From IMG/VR virus record IMGVR_UViG_3300006920_000138, positions 1-32,496 of that record: DNA of 32,496 nt, one strand, 5' to 3'. Numbering within the stretch: position 1 is the first letter of the stretch; each line of letters begins with the position of its first letter. This document shows, in pieces, positions 7,446-14,270 of this stretch. The stretch is from a virus. Position numbers and translations under genes: made by a program. The notes under the pieces were generated by a model. The model ran no database searches. It saw only the letters and a list, made by a program, of their open reading frames with translations, and was not told the DNA's origin.

Positions 7446-8643
7446 TGACAGTCACCGTGATATTACCTTCGGCCCATCGTGACAACTCGTTAAAGTCAAT
7501 CGGTACTTGTCCACTGGTTAACGTATTAACGACAAGTGCCGTCACGTATGCGTTACCGTATCGACCAATCACTTGGTTAATCGGCGTGTAAATTCGCGAT
7601 ACGGGAACTTCTTCGCCGATGTCAAAACCTAACACGTTGAACCCACATTCAGCAGCAACTAAATCGCCCGCTGAGTAATTCAGTATTGCAGCAACGATTA
7701 ACTCATCGGCGTTGTTCGGTAACGATCCGTCATTTTGAACAGTAACTGATATCACCATGTCCACATAAACAGGACGGCTGAACAATATGTCGCGTTTATT
7801 AGTTATGTATTTGTCGTAAACGTCAGGCACTGTAACAGGTGTAGCCGCCGCGTGAAGTAAACAACCAGGGTTCTTTTTGCGAAAGATAGCGAGCGCTATG
7901 TCAGCATCCGCACCGCCGTCAACGATAGCAGCTTCACTGTGACCGGGTAATCCGTCAACGTCGATAGTGTCCGTGTCGTTCTCTAATATGATAGCGCGAC
8001 GAACACCGTCAACGGCAAATATCTCACCGAGCATGTTATCGACTTGAGCGTTACCGGGACGTGATACTGATTTCGCGCGTTCTAATCGCAACGATGAGTT
8101 GTTCTGTTGATTTGTACCAGCCGTTGCGACAGTGGCGTTCGTGACGCTTTGCCACCCACCAATGGTCGACACGATGCGAGTTAACGTTCCGATGCTCGCC
8201 TGCGTCGCTCCGTTCGTGGTACATGTGGCGTTAACTGTTGTGGTCCCGCCGACACCAATCGTAGCGTTGGCATCTGTGGCCCATTGCGTACCGTCGACAC
8301 TCGATTCAACTAATTTACCTTGAACGATGACCGTGCCCGCTACACCACTGAGCGTTAATTCCACATTGCTCGGGGTGCCTTGGCTGCGTATCGTACCAGT
8401 TAGTGAACAGATCACATCTAGGTCGTAATCTTTCGCCTTGTTTGGGTCTTTCGAGTTATACGCTCGTTGACCAATCTCATCTAGGTTCGCCCATATCTCA
8501 GCGTCTGATGATAATTTCAGGCCGTCAGGTGTGGACGCGTCAAGGTTCCAATTTGCGTCGATATCTAAATATAATTGGCGCTCTTGAGCGTACCAATCAT
8601 TTTGTGTCTTTAATACGTAGCCCGTCGACGTTATATTAGCCAT
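7438..8643 (-). CDS. Baseplate J-like wedge protein
   Basis: This 401-residue protein matches the Baseplate_J family (P2 gpJ, Mu gp47, T4 gp6 core). It has an N-terminal helical region, then RSQGTPSNVELTLSGVAGTVI and the conserved central part (NNSSLRLERAKSVSRPGNAQVDNMLGEIFAVDGVRRAIILEN), then a C-terminal arm. Six copies or dimers form the ring that opens during sheath contraction. The gene overlaps both neighbours by 8 bases, a tight baseplate operon. Confidence 0.92.
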   Translation of the reverse strand: MANITSTGYVLKTQNDWYAQERQLYLDIDANWNLDASTPDGLKLSSDAEIWANLDEIGQRAYNSKDPNKAKDYDLDVICSLTGTIRSQGTPSNVELTLSGVAGTVIVQGKLVESSVDGTQWATDANATIGVGGTTTVNATCTTNGATQASIGTLTRIVSTIGGWQSVTNATVATAGTNQQNNSSLRLERAKSVSRPGNAQVDNMLGEIFAVDGVRRAIILENDTDTIDVDGLPGHSEAAIVDGGADADIALAIFRKKNPGCLLHAAATPVTVPDVYDKYITNKRDILFSRPVYVDMVISVTVQNDGSLPNNADELIVAAILNYSAGDLVAAECGFNVLGFDIGEEVPVSRIYTPINQVIGRYGNAYVTALVVNTLTSGQVPIDFNELSRWAEGNITVTVND

Positions 8644-8989
8644 TTGTCACTGTTAACTCCGTGTTGCCGTATGTCGTTAGTATACCAGCGTTGACGCTGT
8701 ACACGCGAGTATTGATGTCGAAATCAGTGCTAAACGACGTCAGACGGATAACGCCCTCGGTGCGTATGATACGACTTTTAATGATCGCCTCTTTACTTGA
8801 TAACGTTCCCGCTTTACCAAGTATCGACTCCCACCATGGCGTGCCGTCGGTGATATCGCGGAAATTCTCACCGAGGAATAAACGTAAACGCGTCTTAACG
8901 GTTTGCGCTATTTCCTCGACTTGTGTCGTGAATTGCACACCGCTGGTAACGATGTCACCCGTTTCGGGGTCGATTAGTCTCACTGTCAT
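8636..8989 (-). CDS. Baseplate wedge protein, gp25/gpW-like
   Basis: This 117-residue protein lies between the spike and gpJ-like genes, exactly where P2 gpW and T4 gp25 homologues sit. The helix-rich centre (EEIAQTVKTRLRLFLGENFRDITDGTPWWESILG, then IIKSRIIRTEGVIRLTSF) is typical of the family. It initiates sheath polymerisation by contacting the first sheath ring and stabilises the wedges. The ATG overlaps the spike stop (ATGA at 8989-8986). Confidence 0.8.
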   Translation of the reverse strand: MTVRLIDPETGDIVTSGVQFTTQVEEIAQTVKTRLRLFLGENFRDITDGTPWWESILGKAGTLSSKEAIIKSRIIRTEGVIRLTSFSTDFDINTRVYSVNAGILTTYGNTELTVTNG

Positions 8990-9651
8990 GATGGATTACC
9001 CGATGATTCAGTCACAGGCGTTGTACCTGCTTTATATGTTCCGGCTGCGTGTTTGTGGTCGTCGCCAACGTTAATACCGTTATGTGTGAATGACGGGGAT
9101 TGAACATTAAACGATGTGAAGTCACCTTGAAAACCACCCTCCGCGCTAATGGTCAACGACCCGATTGAATTGGCCGCTGTAATCGTGCCGTCTTTCTTCA
9201 ACCAGATAAAATGCGAGCCGTCTTTATTACGGATGCGAATACCGTCGTTACCGAAACCTGTGATCACATTAGGTTGTGAACGGACGCCAGGCATAAAAAC
9301 AGCGTCGCTCATGTCGTGAAAACGCATGATAGGATTATTACCGACACCACCCGTTGTTTTCCAACCGTCAATACAACGTTGCGAGAAAAGTATTACACCT
9401 TCGTCACCCACGTTTATTTCGTACTCGAGGAAGAACTCAGCACCGCCGCCAAAATGGACAGGTACTTCGATTAGTGGCGTGGGTGTAAATATCTTACCGT
9501 TGACGTCCTTACGGACAACTCCGATTTGTATTTGGGCGTGTTGAGTTACCGGGTCAAATGCTATGACATGACCCGGTATTGACGTCGCAACGTTTTTCAT
9601 CATTTCAAAAAACGAGCGTTTCGTATATTCAGTAAACGATGCAGTATTCAT
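8986..9651 (-). CDS. Baseplate spike protein (Gp138/gpV-like)
   Basis: This 221-residue central spike has an N-terminal OB-like region (VIAFDPVTQHAQIQIGVVRKDVNGKI), a FLEYEINVGDEGVILFSQRCIDGW stretch seen in Gp138-like membrane-puncturing spikes, and a repetitive beta-helix-like part. The C-terminus has an HKH motif (DDHKHAAGTY), the His pair that binds the tip metal ion in P2/phi92 spikes. I place the start at 9651. The longer frame from 9684 begins inside the terminator hairpin at 9669-9693. No good Shine-Dalgarno site precedes 9651. It is the first gene after the tRNA-like region. Confidence 0.82.
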   Translation of the reverse strand: MNTASFTEYTKRSFFEMMKNVATSIPGHVIAFDPVTQHAQIQIGVVRKDVNGKIFTPTPLIEVPVHFGGGAEFFLEYEINVGDEGVILFSQRCIDGWKTTGGVGNNPIMRFHDMSDAVFMPGVRSQPNVITGFGNDGIRIRNKDGSHFIWLKKDGTITAANSIGSLTISAEGGFQGDFTSFNVQSPSFTHNGINVGDDHKHAAGTYKAGTTPVTESSGNPS

Positions 9652-9668
9652 ATCGTCAAGTGTAACAC

Positions 9669-9693
9669 AAAAAAAAGCCCTCACATAGAGGGC
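9669..9693 (-). terminator. Intrinsic terminator after the tRNA-like region
   Basis: GCCCTC and GAGGGC form a 6-bp stem with a 5-base loop. It is followed on the minus strand by eight T. It would end transcripts from the hub gene and tRNA-like genes only ~18 bases before the spike start codon. Spike expression must therefore come from read-through, antitermination or a promoter hidden here. Confidence 0.8.
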
Positions 9694-9732
9694 AAATAAC
9701 GAGGAAGTCGAACGAGGGATTGCAAATTAGTG

Positions 9733-9826
9733 GGGTCGTCTAGGGTTCGAACCTAGGTCTACAGTTTTAGACGCTGCGCTTTGCCTGCTTTGGACTCTAG
9801 AAACCCTCCACTCAAGCTAACGACCC
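9733..9826 (-). tRNA. tRNA-like gene with possible CUA anticodon and a D-loop insertion
   Basis: The 94-nt sequence has a perfect 7-bp acceptor (GGGTCGT with ACGACCC) and a perfect T arm (CTAGG, TTCGAAC, CCTAG). Four bases before the T arm, a plausible anticodon arm GCAGC-GTCTAAA-ACTGT has U33, anticodon CUA and A37, with one C-A mismatch and one G-T pair. The D stem GCTT/AAGC then encloses about 32 bases instead of 8. Removing 24 bases right after the GG of the D loop would leave GAGTGGCA, an ordinary D loop, though base 26 would be missing. Either this is an unusual tRNA, a tRNA with an insertion, or a decayed gene. No CCA end is encoded. A class II (long variable arm) fold was tried and gives no anticodon stem. 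Confidence 0.5.
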
Positions 9827-9831
9827 ATATT

Positions 9832-9894
9832 TTAAACGCCTCGGTTACGTCTCGCGACGTTACGTGGCTGCAAGGTGTCTGTGCCTTGCCACAT
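9832..9894 (-). CDS. Tiny ORF (20 aa) between the tRNA-like genes
   Basis: GGAGGTGG, almost the perfect anti-16S complement, stands 5 bases before the ATG at 9894. The frame encodes MWQGTDTLQPRNVARRNRGV and stops at TAA, 5 bases before the first base of the tRNA-like gene at 9826. The coding part is highly structured (ACGTC/GACGT hairpin and CAAGG/CCTTG with GTGG/CCAC pairs). It may be a small basic peptide or a leader whose translation affects folding or processing of the neighbouring tRNA-like RNAs. Confidence 0.35.
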   Translation of the reverse strand: MWQGTDTLQPRNVARRNRGV

Positions 9895-9930
9895 GCGGAC
9901 CACCTCCAGTTATGGAATGAACCATCGAAT

Positions 9931-10043
9931 GTGATATTACAGGATTCGAACCCGTGTCCACTTGTCTATAGGATATCGCGATCCAGACTAATGATATATC
10001 GCGTTTCAACTTTCGGCCTGATTACTGCTCGGTCAAATATCAC
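9931..10043 (-). tRNA. tRNA-like gene, anticodon not resolved (113 nt)
   Basis: TGATATT pairs with AATATCA, plus one extra outer G-C pair, giving an 8-bp acceptor. The T arm ACGGG-TTCGAAT-CCTGT is canonical. Between them are ~80 bases, too many for a standard tRNA. A D-arm-like part (ACCGAGCAGTAATCAGG) is visible, but no 5-7-5 anticodon arm in register could be found. The interior has two copies of CGCGATAT and a CGCGAT/ATCGCG stem. The extra pair recalls tRNA-His, but no GUG anticodon is in place. It may be a decayed or rearranged tRNA gene or a tRNA mimic. Confidence 0.35.
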
Positions 10044-10137
10044 ATTGTTAAAGTGTTTTTGACGGCTTCAACGTCCACTTACTGGGCTTGTTATGGTGGT
10101 ATCCCTCATTTATACGGAAAGCCATTATCCATGCGCA

Positions 10138-10249
10138 TTTAAAACACTTCAACAATATAATAAACCGCGTGTGCGGTAACGGCTCTTTGCCAGTCAAGAT
10201 TTTAAAACACCAACAACAGTCGGTTAATGTTTACCGCGTGTGCGGTAAC
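10138..10249. repeat. Two diverged direct repeats with GCGTGTGC hairpins
   Basis: Copy 1 (10138-10180) and copy 2 (10201-10249) each start TTTAAAACAC, continue with a CAACAA-like block and end in ACCGCGTGTGCGGTAAC. The last block is an ACCGC/GCGGT hairpin with a 4-base loop, extended to 7 bp in copy 2. Spacing between the two conserved ends differs by 6 bases. They lie downstream of the hub gene on its own strand, upstream of the tRNA-like genes. In copy 1 the minus strand continues TTTATTATATT, a weak terminator-like tail. Role unknown. With the tRNA-like genes they fill the 630-bp gap 9652-10281. Confidence 0.6.
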
Positions 10250-10281
10250 TTGTCTGAGGCATTAACAATATCTCATCGTGA

Positions 10282-11151
10282 CTATGGTGTCAACTCTTTA
10301 TATCCTGTTATTTTAGTCGACCAAGCGTCGCCCCACGTGTCACCCGTATGCGTAAGGCGAAATATTTTATATTCACCAACGCCAGCCGATTTGGGTATGT
10401 CCACAAAATACAAATTGCTGAAGTTGAATGTGGCTAAATCCGACTCGATGCGATACATACCACCAATGTGTAGTTTGGGATTTAAACGAACCGTTACGTC
10501 CACGCCGACTTCGGTGATTTCTGGTATGCCTTCCATCCCCGTGAACTGCGACACGACTTGTACTTCACCTTGACGTGAATAACCTTTACGTACCACGACC
10601 ATTCGTTCATTTTCAATCACGTAATCGAAGTTATGCGCTTGTGCTAGCTCGTCCATATACACACGCGGGTCGCCGCTGAGGGCATAACCGAACGCATACG
10701 GATCGATATCTGCAAATTGCGCATCATCCATTACAATCGGATAACCCATTGCTGTGACACACGAGCGGATCAACTCTGTTACTTTGGCGTTTTTACCGAG
10801 TGTTTCGTTTATCTGCGTTTGGTCGTCGACAAGTTTACCGCCGCGACAAATTAACCGTGTTATCGTATCCGGTCCAACTCTCTCACGTAGAACGTTGTTA
10901 ATTGTGCCTGTGAACAACGTATCGATTGAATCGGCATAACCGCCACGGAACGACATTACAGTGCCACGAGTGAACGCCTTGTTCGCTGTGTCCGTACTGA
11001 TATTATATAACGCTACGTCGGCGTAACTTGTATACCCGCCAAAGTCGTGTAATATCTCAAACGTACATTTAAATTGTCGCCCTTCGGTTTCCTCGATGAA
11101 CGGTTCACCGTCAAGCGTCATTGACCAGCGTCGGTTATTATAACTACTCAT
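10282..11151 (-). CDS. Baseplate hub protein (gpD / gp27-like)
   Basis: This 289-residue protein lies between the plug and spike genes and looks like the hub that connects the tail tube to the spike. Features are an N-terminal beta domain (FKCTFEILHDFGGYTSYADVALYNIS), a segment TRLICRGGKLVDDQTQINETLGKNAKVTELIRSCV, and a late-control-D-like part with YMDELAQAHNFDYVIENERMVVVRKG. The ATG overlaps the plug gene by 8 bases. It ends in TAG, the codon the nearby CUA tRNA-like gene would read, but read-through would add only two residues before TGA. Confidence 0.78.
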   Translation of the reverse strand: MSSYNNRRWSMTLDGEPFIEETEGRQFKCTFEILHDFGGYTSYADVALYNISTDTANKAFTRGTVMSFRGGYADSIDTLFTGTINNVLRERVGPDTITRLICRGGKLVDDQTQINETLGKNAKVTELIRSCVTAMGYPIVMDDAQFADIDPYAFGYALSGDPRVYMDELAQAHNFDYVIENERMVVVRKGYSRQGEVQVVSQFTGMEGIPEITEVGVDVTVRLNPKLHIGGMYRIESDLATFNFSNLYFVDIPKSAGVGEYKIFRLTHTGDTWGDAWSTKITGYKELTP

Positions 11152-11443
11152 CGTCAGACACCCACACCAAACGGTTATCGGTTCCCAGGTTATCGAGCGT
11201 TACCTCTGCGCCTGTGAAAACTAATCGACCAATGCCCGCGTTATAGTTATCAGTGATTACAGCGTTCGGTTCGAGCATGGCGCCCGATATGAGCGACACA
11301 CCTTCGCGTGATATGTCCACGCTCCAAGCTGGGCCAGCTATAGTGATGTAATTAACGACAAACGTGAGTAAGTTATCACCTAACTGAATACTAAACGGCT
11401 GGTGAGCATTGCTTGCACCGTTGAGTAACGGGACGGTTTTCAT
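11144..11443 (-). CDS. Baseplate plug protein (DUF6983-like)
   Basis: This is a 99-residue all-beta protein. Its start (MKTVPLLNGASNAHQPFSIQLGDN) and the later EGVSLISGAMLEPNAVI pattern match the small plug proteins found between Dit-like and hub genes in phages of this layout. It probably closes the hub channel or bridges hub and tube. Overlaps on both sides (4 and 8 bases) show tight coupling. The family name is from memory and moderately sure. Confidence 0.6.
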   Translation of the reverse strand: MKTVPLLNGASNAHQPFSIQLGDNLLTFVVNYITIAGPAWSVDISREGVSLISGAMLEPNAVITDNYNAGIGRLVFTGAEVTLDNLGTDNRLVWVSDDE

Positions 11444-12090
11444 ATTATAACTCCGTTGGTAGCTGTAATCGATGACGGTAACGGGTCAAGTCCTTGTATC
11501 TCACCTCGATTACTAACTGCGCTCGCTTGCGATACGCTCGGGTCATTAGCGTTGAGTATTGCCGTACTCGGTTGGTTTTTACGTAGCACAGTGGTCAACA
11601 CGTTATACTCTTGTAAATCCGCTTCGAATATCAAACCGTTCTCATTTGACGGGTCTTTGGTGCGACGTAAATTCACAATAACCATATTGGTTAATTGCAC
11701 GTCACCTGTGTCGACGTCGAATGGTTCACCCGTGGTCATCAACGTGATTAGAAAGTCAAGTGTTGAACTCGCACGCGTCTCGGAACTACCAGCGAGGAAA
11801 CCAGCCGACAAACCAGCTACGGTCGAAGCGATGCCGGAATTACCGATAAAATTACTCGTAGCGCCACCAACGAAATCAGTTAAACCCGCTTTCAACGGTG
11901 TGTTACTAATTGCGCCAACGATAGACCAACGAAACGGATTAACGATGCGGTGATCACTTACTCGTGCTCCAAGTTCAATCGTGTAACCGGTTAAGTCCAC
12001 ACTTGCTTCAAACGTATCTTCGAGAACTGCGTCAAACTCGTAACCCGCCATGGTCGGCGCGTTCGGTGTGAATATACTTAATAATGACAC
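11440..12090 (-). CDS. Dit-like distal tail / baseplate protein (GTG start)
   Basis: I place the start at GTG 12090, one base after the tape-measure stop (TAA 12094-12092), with GGGGG 5 bases upstream. The ATG at 12186 would overlap the tape measure by 95 bases. From this start (VSLLSIFTPNAPTMAGYEFDAVLEDTFEASVDLTGYTIE) the 216-residue protein resembles Dit_like N-terminal domains, with VSDHRIVNPFRWSIVGAISNTPL as the characteristic core. A Gly/Ala-rich helix and a second beta domain follow. It would form the ring joining tube to baseplate hub. Confidence 0.7.
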   Translation of the reverse strand: MSLLSIFTPNAPTMAGYEFDAVLEDTFEASVDLTGYTIELGARVSDHRIVNPFRWSIVGAISNTPLKAGLTDFVGGATSNFIGNSGIASTVAGLSAGFLAGSSETRASSTLDFLITLMTTGEPFDVDTGDVQLTNMVIVNLRRTKDPSNENGLIFEADLQEYNVLTTVLRKNQPSTAILNANDPSVSQASAVSNRGEIQGLDPLPSSITATNGVII

Positions 12091-12091
12091 A

Positions 12092-13270
12092 TTAACCCCC
12101 AGTGTTTGACGATATGTCGTCGATTGCAGTTTGCGCCATACCATCAACGATCTTAACTGTCCGTCTGTCAAGTACCGAACCGTCAAGGTTCAGTGATATG
12201 TTAACGTTGGACTGTATCGGTTGATTCGTCGTTGTTTTATATTTTTGCGTCATTGATGAAGTCGACGCGTCTTGTTCAATCATTCGAGGCGCGAACGGAT
12301 CGGGTTGACTCGCAAACGGATTGGATAACTGAAGGTCAAAGAGGTTATTAAATGGCGTCGTTAACCAATCTGGTAAAAATGGGTCATTATCGGGTATAGG
12401 ATACGAATAACGTCTCGGGCCTTCTGATACACCTGCGCTCACATCTATACTATGTAGCATGTCCATTACCCGCGCGGCTTGGTTTGATGTTGGGTTACCA
12501 AATAAAAACGAAGTGCCAGCACCGATATCTTTGATTAATTCTTGACGGTTCTCGCCAAACCATCCGTTAATCTGTTTGGTGATATCATTAATAACAGGTA
12601 ATAAATCAGCACTTATCGCGTTAGCCACTCCTTTGATGTTAGCTGACGCTTCGACCCATTGACGGTTAAACTCCGCGGCGTCGTCGGTCATTTGACCTGT
12701 TAATGGTTGGATGTTGCGATACTTACTGACCAGACCTTCAACGGCGTCACGACCTTGTGATAATAGTCGGATACTCGACTCATCTAGCCCGAGCGCTTCG
12801 GCTGCGTTAATTCGTTGTTGGTTGTTCATGCTACGAAACGAATCGGCAAGCGCCAGGTAAGCGTCTGTCGCGTTGTTCGCGTTGGCGATAACGTTAGGGT
12901 CAAGTCCAGCTTTACCAGCCGGCGCGAAGAATCCCACATCGCCGACACGGATACGCGCACGCGCTCGTTCAATTGATTCGATTTGATTCATGAACGATTC
13001 GAGCGTACCGCCCTCGGTGGCTAGTGCGTTACCGAACGCTTGTATTTCGTTGGCGTTCACACCGAACACTTGCGAGAATTTACCGAGCATGTCGGCACTT
13101 GACGCGAAATCAGCAGTTAACGACTTTAGACCAAAACCACCCGCGACGACCGCCCCGAGTTGTAGCGCTTTCGACTTTATCGTGTCGATGCCACCTTCGA
13201 TCTGTTTCGCCGACTTCTTATCGTAATCAAAACCGATACCGACTAAAAAGCTTGATATAACGTTAGACAT
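12092..13270 (-). CDS. Tail tape measure protein (392 aa)
   Basis: The start at 13270 (MSNVISSFLVGIGFDYDKKSAKQIEGGID) is preceded by GGGG about 10 bases away; the open frame to 13432 has no such support. The N-terminal helix-rich region, Ala-rich hydrophobic segment (ALQLGAVVAGGFGL) and KFSQVFGVNANEIQAFGNALATEGGTLESF motif are usual in phage tape measures of the lytic-module type. It sets tail length; 392 residues at 1.5 Å per residue suggest a short tail of about 60 nm. It lies after the chaperone, as in most tailed phages, but here a plus-strand cassette separates the two. Confidence 0.82.
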   Translation of the reverse strand: MSNVISSFLVGIGFDYDKKSAKQIEGGIDTIKSKALQLGAVVAGGFGLKSLTADFASSADMLGKFSQVFGVNANEIQAFGNALATEGGTLESFMNQIESIERARARIRVGDVGFFAPAGKAGLDPNVIANANNATDAYLALADSFRSMNNQQRINAAEALGLDESSIRLLSQGRDAVEGLVSKYRNIQPLTGQMTDDAAEFNRQWVEASANIKGVANAISADLLPVINDITKQINGWFGENRQELIKDIGAGTSFLFGNPTSNQAARVMDMLHSIDVSAGVSEGPRRYSYPIPDNDPFLPDWLTTPFNNLFDLQLSNPFASQPDPFAPRMIEQDASTSSMTQKYKTTTNQPIQSNVNISLNLDGSVLDRRTVKIVDGMAQTAIDDISSNTGG

Positions 13271-13300
13271 TAATAGTCGCCCCGTGTGAATAATATCCAC

Positions 13301-13309
13301 AGTATAACA
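13301..13309 (-). promoter_or_regulatory. Extended -10 promoter for the tape-measure operon
   Basis: The minus strand reads TG-T-TATACT, an extended -10 element without a clear -35. It is preceded by GGGCGG and lies about 31 bases before the tape-measure ATG. The same GCGGTGTTATACT string occurs before the Mu F-like gene at 26808. Confidence 0.5.
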
Positions 13310-13322
13310 CCGCCCCGAGATA

Positions 13323-13376
13323 TTTAAAAATAATTGAGTCGTAACGCTTGACACAACCGTCAATAGTGTTAATATT
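13323..13376 (+). promoter_or_regulatory. Promoter with TTGAC-N6-GTCAA operator (cassette 13.4 kb)
   Basis: TTGACA (13348-13353) and TAATAT (13370-13375, spacer 16) form a sigma70-like promoter. The palindrome TTGAC-ACAACC-GTCAA (13348-13363) covers the -35 and spacer. An A/T-rich block TTTAAAAATAATT lies 25 bases upstream (UP-element-like). The whole segment is a near copy of 16735-16788. Confidence 0.7.
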
Positions 13377-13422
13377 GATTCAAGAGCTAAGGAACACACC
13401 GAAGCGCAACGGAGTAAACAAC

Positions 13423-13698
13423 ATGGAATCATTCAGCACTGTAATCAACTCAAGAGTTTTCGACGGTAAAGGACGTAACGTATCTTACGAAGTTTTCATG
13501 AACGAAGTAGACGGAAAGTTTTATGCAGCAGTACAGCAGACTCGTGACGGCAAGCGCTTTGGAACGACTCCACGATGTAAAGAGTTTGAAACCTTTGAGC
13601 AATCAAAAAAATACGCATACACAACAGCAAAAGAAAGACTATCAAACATAGCAACAAACAAAAGCTGGTTGATAGATAACAACGCACAAGTTCGATAA
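13423..13698 (+). CDS. Hypothetical cassette protein (91 aa)
   Basis: The start at 13423 has GGAG 9 bases upstream within the leader CGCAACGGAGTAAA, which recurs before two other cassette genes. The product (MESFSTVINSRVFDGKGRNVS...) is a basic soluble protein with a predicted beta-hairpin N-terminus (YEVFMNEVDGKFYAAVQQTRDGK) and a helical Lys-rich C-terminus. It is of the small unknown type common in phage early regions. First gene of a four-gene plus-strand cassette inserted between tape measure and tail chaperone. Confidence 0.7.
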   Translation: MESFSTVINSRVFDGKGRNVSYEVFMNEVDGKFYAAVQQTRDGKRFGTTPRCKEFETFEQSKKYAYTTAKERLSNIATNKSWLIDNNAQVR

Positions 13699-13711
13699 TC
13701 ACTAACTAAAA

Positions 13712-13727
13712 GCGCCCCACGGGGCGC
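13712..13727. other. GC-rich hairpin just before a ribosome binding site
   Basis: GCGCCC and GGGCGC with a 4-base loop lie 3 bases before the CGGAG of the next gene. There is no T-run, so it is not a terminator. It could protect the 5' end of a processed message or tune initiation. Confidence 0.5.
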
Positions 13728-13740
13728 AACGGAGTAAACC

Positions 13741-13893
13741 ATGGGTCAATTATCTAACTTACGTGCCGCGCTATCATTTTGGCGCACATATGCAACGGTC
13801 GTCACGACTGTGGCGTTTATTATTGGTGGCTGCGCCATCGGTCTAGCGTTTGAAGTTTTACGTCTACGTGACGTTATTGGGGGTGTGTTGTGA
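13741..13893 (+). CDS. Small single-pass membrane protein (50 aa)
   Basis: This protein has a short basic-amphipathic N-terminus (MGQLSNLRAALSFWRTYA), one membrane segment (TVVTTVAFIIGGCAIGLAFEVL) and a short charged tail. GGAG precedes the ATG by 8 bases. Its TGA overlaps the GTG start of the next gene (GTGA). A Cys inside the hydrophobic segment (IIGGC) is slightly lipobox-like, but the context suggests a plain membrane anchor. Not near the lysis genes; function unknown. Confidence 0.6.
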   Translation: MGQLSNLRAALSFWRTYATVVTTVAFIIGGCAIGLAFEVLRLRDVIGGVL

Positions 13894-14270
13894 ACAAGAC
13901 AGTAGCCGACGCGGTTAAGCATTACGGTACGTGGCCTGAACGGTCGTATGATAAAAACTGGATTGTGTATCGAAAGGTCGGAACGTTTGACATGTGGAGT
14001 CTGTGGGGTGACGAACCATTAAATCTCACATGGCAACGGGTGTGTAATCGCGAGCAGTTCGAACTGTACGTTAATCGTAAACCTTACGAGTTCGACGACC
14101 ATGTTAGTGACGCGGTTAAAAATATGTCGGCTGGTGTTCGTGAGTTTTACAAAGACGGACAACGGTCTAATGAAGGCGCCGCGAATCCGTATGATAGAAA
14201 ACATCAGGTTCGAGCGTTTCACGGTTGGTCGGCGGGATATTGTGATAAATGGGGAGTATTACCAAAATGA
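13890..14270 (+). CDS. Hypothetical protein with RMF-like C-terminus (126 aa, GTG start)
   Basis: The GTG at 13890 overlaps the stop of the membrane protein, with GGGGG 5-9 bases upstream. The N-terminal half (Trp-rich, WPERSYDKNWIVYRKVGTFDMW) is unfamiliar. The C-terminal ~40 residues (YKDGQRSNEGAANPYD, then AFHGWSAGYCDKW) follow the G...NPY...R..(W/F)..GW pattern of ribosome modulation factor and its phage relatives. This suggests ribosome or nucleic-acid binding, but it is a short-motif match. The stop overlaps the next ATG (ATGA). Confidence 0.6.
   Translation: MNKTVADAVKHYGTWPERSYDKNWIVYRKVGTFDMWSLWGDEPLNLTWQRVCNREQFELYVNRKPYEFDDHVSDAVKNMSAGVREFYKDGQRSNEGAANPYDRKHQVRAFHGWSAGYCDKWGVLPK

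Noticed and set aside
9651-9684. Spike start at ATG 9684
   Set aside because: This start lies within the terminator hairpin and adds an unrelated 11 residues; 9651 fits the family N-terminus better.
9733-9826. Phage-wide recoding of UAG as sense
   Set aside because: Several complete genes (endolysin, hub, holin, chaperone G) end normally in TAG, and reading through gives only short or senseless extensions.
9931-10043. tRNA-His call based on the extra G-C pair at the acceptor end
   Set aside because: No GUG triplet lies in an anticodon position and no 5-7-5 arm can be drawn, so isotype assignment is not supported.
10138-10249. CRISPR-like repeats
   Set aside because: Only two diverged copies with unequal internal spacing and no cas genes; not a CRISPR array.
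10088-10573. Plus-strand ORF of 161 residues across the hub end and hairpin repeats
   Set aside because: It is antisense to the hub gene, covers the repeats and has no ribosome binding site or recognisable protein.
13348-13363. TTGAC-N6-GTCAA as a host LexA box
   Set aside because: It does not match the CTGT-N8-ACAG pattern of gammaproteobacterial LexA nor other LexA forms I know; a phage regulator is more likely.
13270-13432. 54-residue N-terminal extension of the tape measure to 13432
   Set aside because: It runs through the divergent promoter region, has no ribosome binding site and reads as Cys/Leu-rich junk; 13270 has GGGG and a typical start.
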